Shown in pieces: positions 22,532-24,067 of a stretch of 24,067 nucleotides of DNA (position 1 is the stretch's first letter; each line of letters opens with the position of its first letter). The position numbers and the translations under genes were made by a program. The DNA is from Ileibacterium sp. (GTDB lineage: Bacteria > Bacillota_I > Bacilli_A > Erysipelotrichales > Erysipelotrichaceae): NCBI GenBank assembly GCA_021443945.1, contig JABUSF010000003.1:145061-169127 (forward strand), written 5' to 3'. Below the pieces are notes generated by a model. It did no database searches. It saw nothing but the letters and a program-made list of their open reading frames with translations, and was not told the DNA's origin.

Positions 22532-22963
22532 TCAGTTCTTTTTCAGGATGGCTGGCAGACTGGAAAGCAGGCAGCCGGTCAGGGCTCCGGCGGAATCGAT
22601 CAGAACATCTGTCAGACTTCCGGCTCTGCCGGCAGTGAACAGCTGATGAAATTCATCGCTGCAGGCGTAAAGAACACAAAGTCCCAAGGCAGACAGGATT
22701 TGAAGAATCACGGTTTTGGGAACAGACCAGGCCTGCAGAGACTGCAGCATGCAGACCCCCAGAACGAGATAAATGGTGAAATGAGCGGTCTTGCGCACAT
22801 AAAAGCCGGCATGCTCCGGACCGACAAACTGGGCGAGCAGAAGGCTCAGAAATCTGGACTGGGAACTGCTTTTCTCACCGTTCTGGGCGGAAAACCAGAA
22901 AATCAGGAGCATGACAGTCAAAGTGGCTGCCGGCCAAAGGTATTTGCTTAATTTATTTGACAC
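22532..22963 (-). CDS. VanZ-like membrane protein
   Basis: A 143-residue membrane protein of the VanZ-like family, with four hydrophobic segments. Family marks are IFWFSAQNGEKSSSQS near the first helix, RKTAHFTIYLVLG in the middle, and SDEFHQLFTAGRAGSLTDVL before the last helix, with the conserved Asp, Glu, His and Arg residues. VanZ gives low-level teicoplanin resistance in enterococci, but most relatives, like this one, sit outside van clusters and have no known role. The start is a GTG at 22963, which overlaps the upstream gene by 16 bases; GAGG lies 11 bases before it. Coupling to the HAD gene is likely. Confidence 0.88.
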   Translation of the reverse strand: MSNKLSKYLWPAATLTVMLLIFWFSAQNGEKSSSQSRFLSLLLAQFVGPEHAGFYVRKTAHFTIYLVLGVCMLQSLQAWSVPKTVILQILSALGLCVLYACSDEFHQLFTAGRAGSLTDVLIDSAGALTGCLLSSLPAILKKN

Positions 22964-23463
22964 AGAAGGGCATACCTCGCTTTCTCGTAATGTCTTTTTT
23001 CAAAGCCCGAAGGCGTATGGACAAAACGATAACCGAAAGCGTTCGTTAAATCCATATCATCTATGACGATATAGGTACGAATGCGGTTTTGCCGAATGTA
23101 CTGCCTGATTATATCCCGGCGTATGGTTCCGGAAGGACAAACCCCGCAGACATGTTCAATTCCTGTCAGTTTCAGGAGAGCCTGCAGTTCTTCCAGGGTA
23201 TGAAAAATCCGCCAGGAAGAGGAAATGACAATGGAAGCCTGAAACTCGCTGCAGAGCTGATCGATCAGCCTGCACGCTTCTTTGTCGAATGTGTACAGAA
23301 TTTGAGAACAGAGGGCATCGCCCAGCTGCCTGTAGATCGGATCGGAATATTTAACCGCCAGCTGCTCGGCCAAATGGGGGGTGTATTCGACGGGATTGAT
23401 TTGGGACGGCCGGGCAGCCCGGATGACCCCGTCAATATCAAGAAAAACGACTGGTTGGCACAT
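22948..23463 (-). CDS. Small HAD-superfamily protein (HAD_SAK_2-like)
   Basis: A 171-residue cytosolic protein with a minimal HAD core. Motif I is VVFLDIDGVI with Asp9 and Asp11, motif II is the Ser in IVISSSWR (79-85), and motif IV is VIDDMD (133-138). There is no cap domain. The combination of LDIDGV, SSSWR and IDDxD fits the HAD family named after Swiss Army Knife RNA-repair proteins, whose free-standing members are mostly uncharacterised. The substrate may be a phosphorylated nucleic acid end or a small phosphate; this is not shown. The start at 23463 has AGGAG upstream. It is followed by the overlapping VanZ-like gene, so the two form an operon. Confidence 0.85.
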   Translation of the reverse strand: MCQPVVFLDIDGVIRAARPSQINPVEYTPHLAEQLAVKYSDPIYRQLGDALCSQILYTFDKEACRLIDQLCSEFQASIVISSSWRIFHTLEELQALLKLTGIEHVCGVCPSGTIRRDIIRQYIRQNRIRTYIVIDDMDLTNAFGYRFVHTPSGFEKRHYEKARYALLCQIN

Positions 23464-23582
23464 AATGGACTCCTGTCTTTGTCAAAGCCTGCCTCAGTTT
23501 TGGGAAAGAGTATTGGAAATCAAATCTGAAGCGGTTTAAAATGATGATATTACACACTATTTAATAGTTTACAGGTTGAAAT

Positions 23583-24067
23583 ATGATTGGAAAACAAGTT
23601 TCGCAGTTCGTGGACAAAGGATTTGACCGCACACTGGAGCGTTTTATCAAGACGCCTACGTCTCATATCCTTGTCATTGGCTTTGCTGCAGTGATTTTAA
23701 TTGGAGGCCTTTTGCTGTGGCTTCCCATTTCCCACAACCCGGGGGAGAACATCTCCTTTCTGGATGCAGTCTTTGAAGCGGGAAGTGCGGTCTGTGTGAC
23801 CGGACTGACCACAGTCGGGGTAGGAAATACGTTTAACTTTTTCGGCCGCCTTGTGATGGCCGTTTTAATTCAGATCGGCGGTATGGGAATTGTTCTGCTG
23901 GGAATCTTCATGATTCTTCTGACAGGCGGAAAGCTGAATATGAAGGCCCGCTCTCTGTTTGTGGCGGCCCAGAACCTCTTTGGCTTTTCTCAGGTGGCCG
24001 ATCTGGCCAAGAAAATTATCAAACTGATGTTTGGCATTGAATTTGCAGGCGCTTTGGTCTCCTGGCC
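23583..24067 (+). CDS. ktrB: KtrB/TrkH-type potassium transporter (3'-truncated)
   Basis: The first 161 codons of a potassium channel-like transporter subunit; the gene runs past the window end with no stop. After a polar N-terminus (FIKTPTSHIL) comes the first helix, FAAVILIGGLLLWLP. The first pore loop then reads AGSAVCVTGLTTVGVG, containing the selectivity-filter segment of the Trk/Ktr family, followed by IQIGGMGIVLLG. The start is set by AGG seven bases before the ATG and by family N-termini. A cytosolic KtrA gating subunit would be expected nearby but lies outside the window if present. The 119 bases between it and the divergent HAD gene hold AT-rich promoter-like sequence (for example TTTAAA, then TATTTA 17 bases later), but nothing firm. 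Confidence 0.92.
   Translation, partial: MIGKQVSQFVDKGFDRTLERFIKTPTSHILVIGFAAVILIGGLLLWLPISHNPGENISFLDAVFEAGSAVCVTGLTTVGVGNTFNFFGRLVMAVLIQIGGMGIVLLGIFMILLTGGKLNMKARSLFVAAQNLFGFSQVADLAKKIIKLMFGIEFAGALVSW

Noticed and set aside
22392..22646. 84-codon plus-strand frame beginning in the purine-rich tract
   Set aside because: Low-complexity Lys/Glu start, no proper ribosome site, crosses the VanZ-like unit's terminator and then runs antisense to that gene.
22532..22963. Glycopeptide resistance by the VanZ-like gene
   Set aside because: No vanHAX, vanRS or other resistance genes are nearby; VanZ-like proteins are widespread in Bacillota without a resistance role.

Overview
The window looks like chromosome of a Gram-positive bacterium of the Bacillota. 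The evidence is strong AGGAGG-type ribosome binding sites, many short GC-rich terminators with U tracts, a sigma-A-like promoter ahead of a lysine riboswitch, a FemX/MurM-type peptidoglycan-bridge enzyme, a PRD-type PTS regulator and a KtrB-type potassium channel. Base composition is near 50% GC and the gene mix would suit a gut member of the Erysipelotrichales, but that placement is a guess. No rRNA, tRNA, insertion sequence, integrase or CRISPR array was seen. The content reads as core metabolism, transport and cell envelope.

Left part (1-6411). The window opens inside an NhaC-type Na+/H+ antiporter gene, which converges on a Cof-type HAD phosphatase across a shared terminator. Next comes a two-gene unit: a zinc-ribbon/double-GYF/DUF4234-like membrane protein overlapping a DUF2752 membrane protein. 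Two perfect tandem duplications touch the control signals of this unit, one at the ribosome binding site and one at the stop codon and terminator. Then follows a lysine riboswitch with its own promoter and terminator, controlling a three-gene ABC importer (lipoprotein, permease, ATPase). The RNA marks it as a probable lysine importer.

Middle (6412-12224). Single-gene units encode phosphoglycerate mutase GpmI, a FemX/MurM-like aminoacyltransferase, an uncharacterised eight-helix membrane protein with a Pro/Gln-rich linker, an FlK-like hotdog thioesterase and an RpiR-family sugar-phosphate regulator. Clear hairpin terminators separate most of them.

Hexitol region (12233-20323, minus strand). 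A five-gene operon runs mannitol-type PTS EIICB, PRD regulator (MtlR-like), EIIA, 1-phosphofructokinase-family kinase and SorE-like zinc dehydrogenase. No mannitol-1-phosphate 5-dehydrogenase (MtlD) is present. Oxidation next to the phosphate by the SorE-like enzyme, followed by 1-phosphofructokinase, would give a route hexitol -> hexitol-1-phosphate -> ketose-1-phosphate -> ketose-1,6-bisphosphate, bypassing fructose-6-phosphate. Upstream, as its own unit, lies a divergent EIICB paralogue that has lost the GIHE and NNAINHG substrate motifs and carries two IIB-like domains. This is the most unusual gene in the window and may be a phosphorylation-linked sensor or a transporter of changed specificity.

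Right part (20494-24067). A membrane-anchored DUF4015-type putative glycoside hydrolase, a VanZ-like protein overlapping a small HAD protein, and the start of a KtrB/TrkH potassium transporter that runs off the window.
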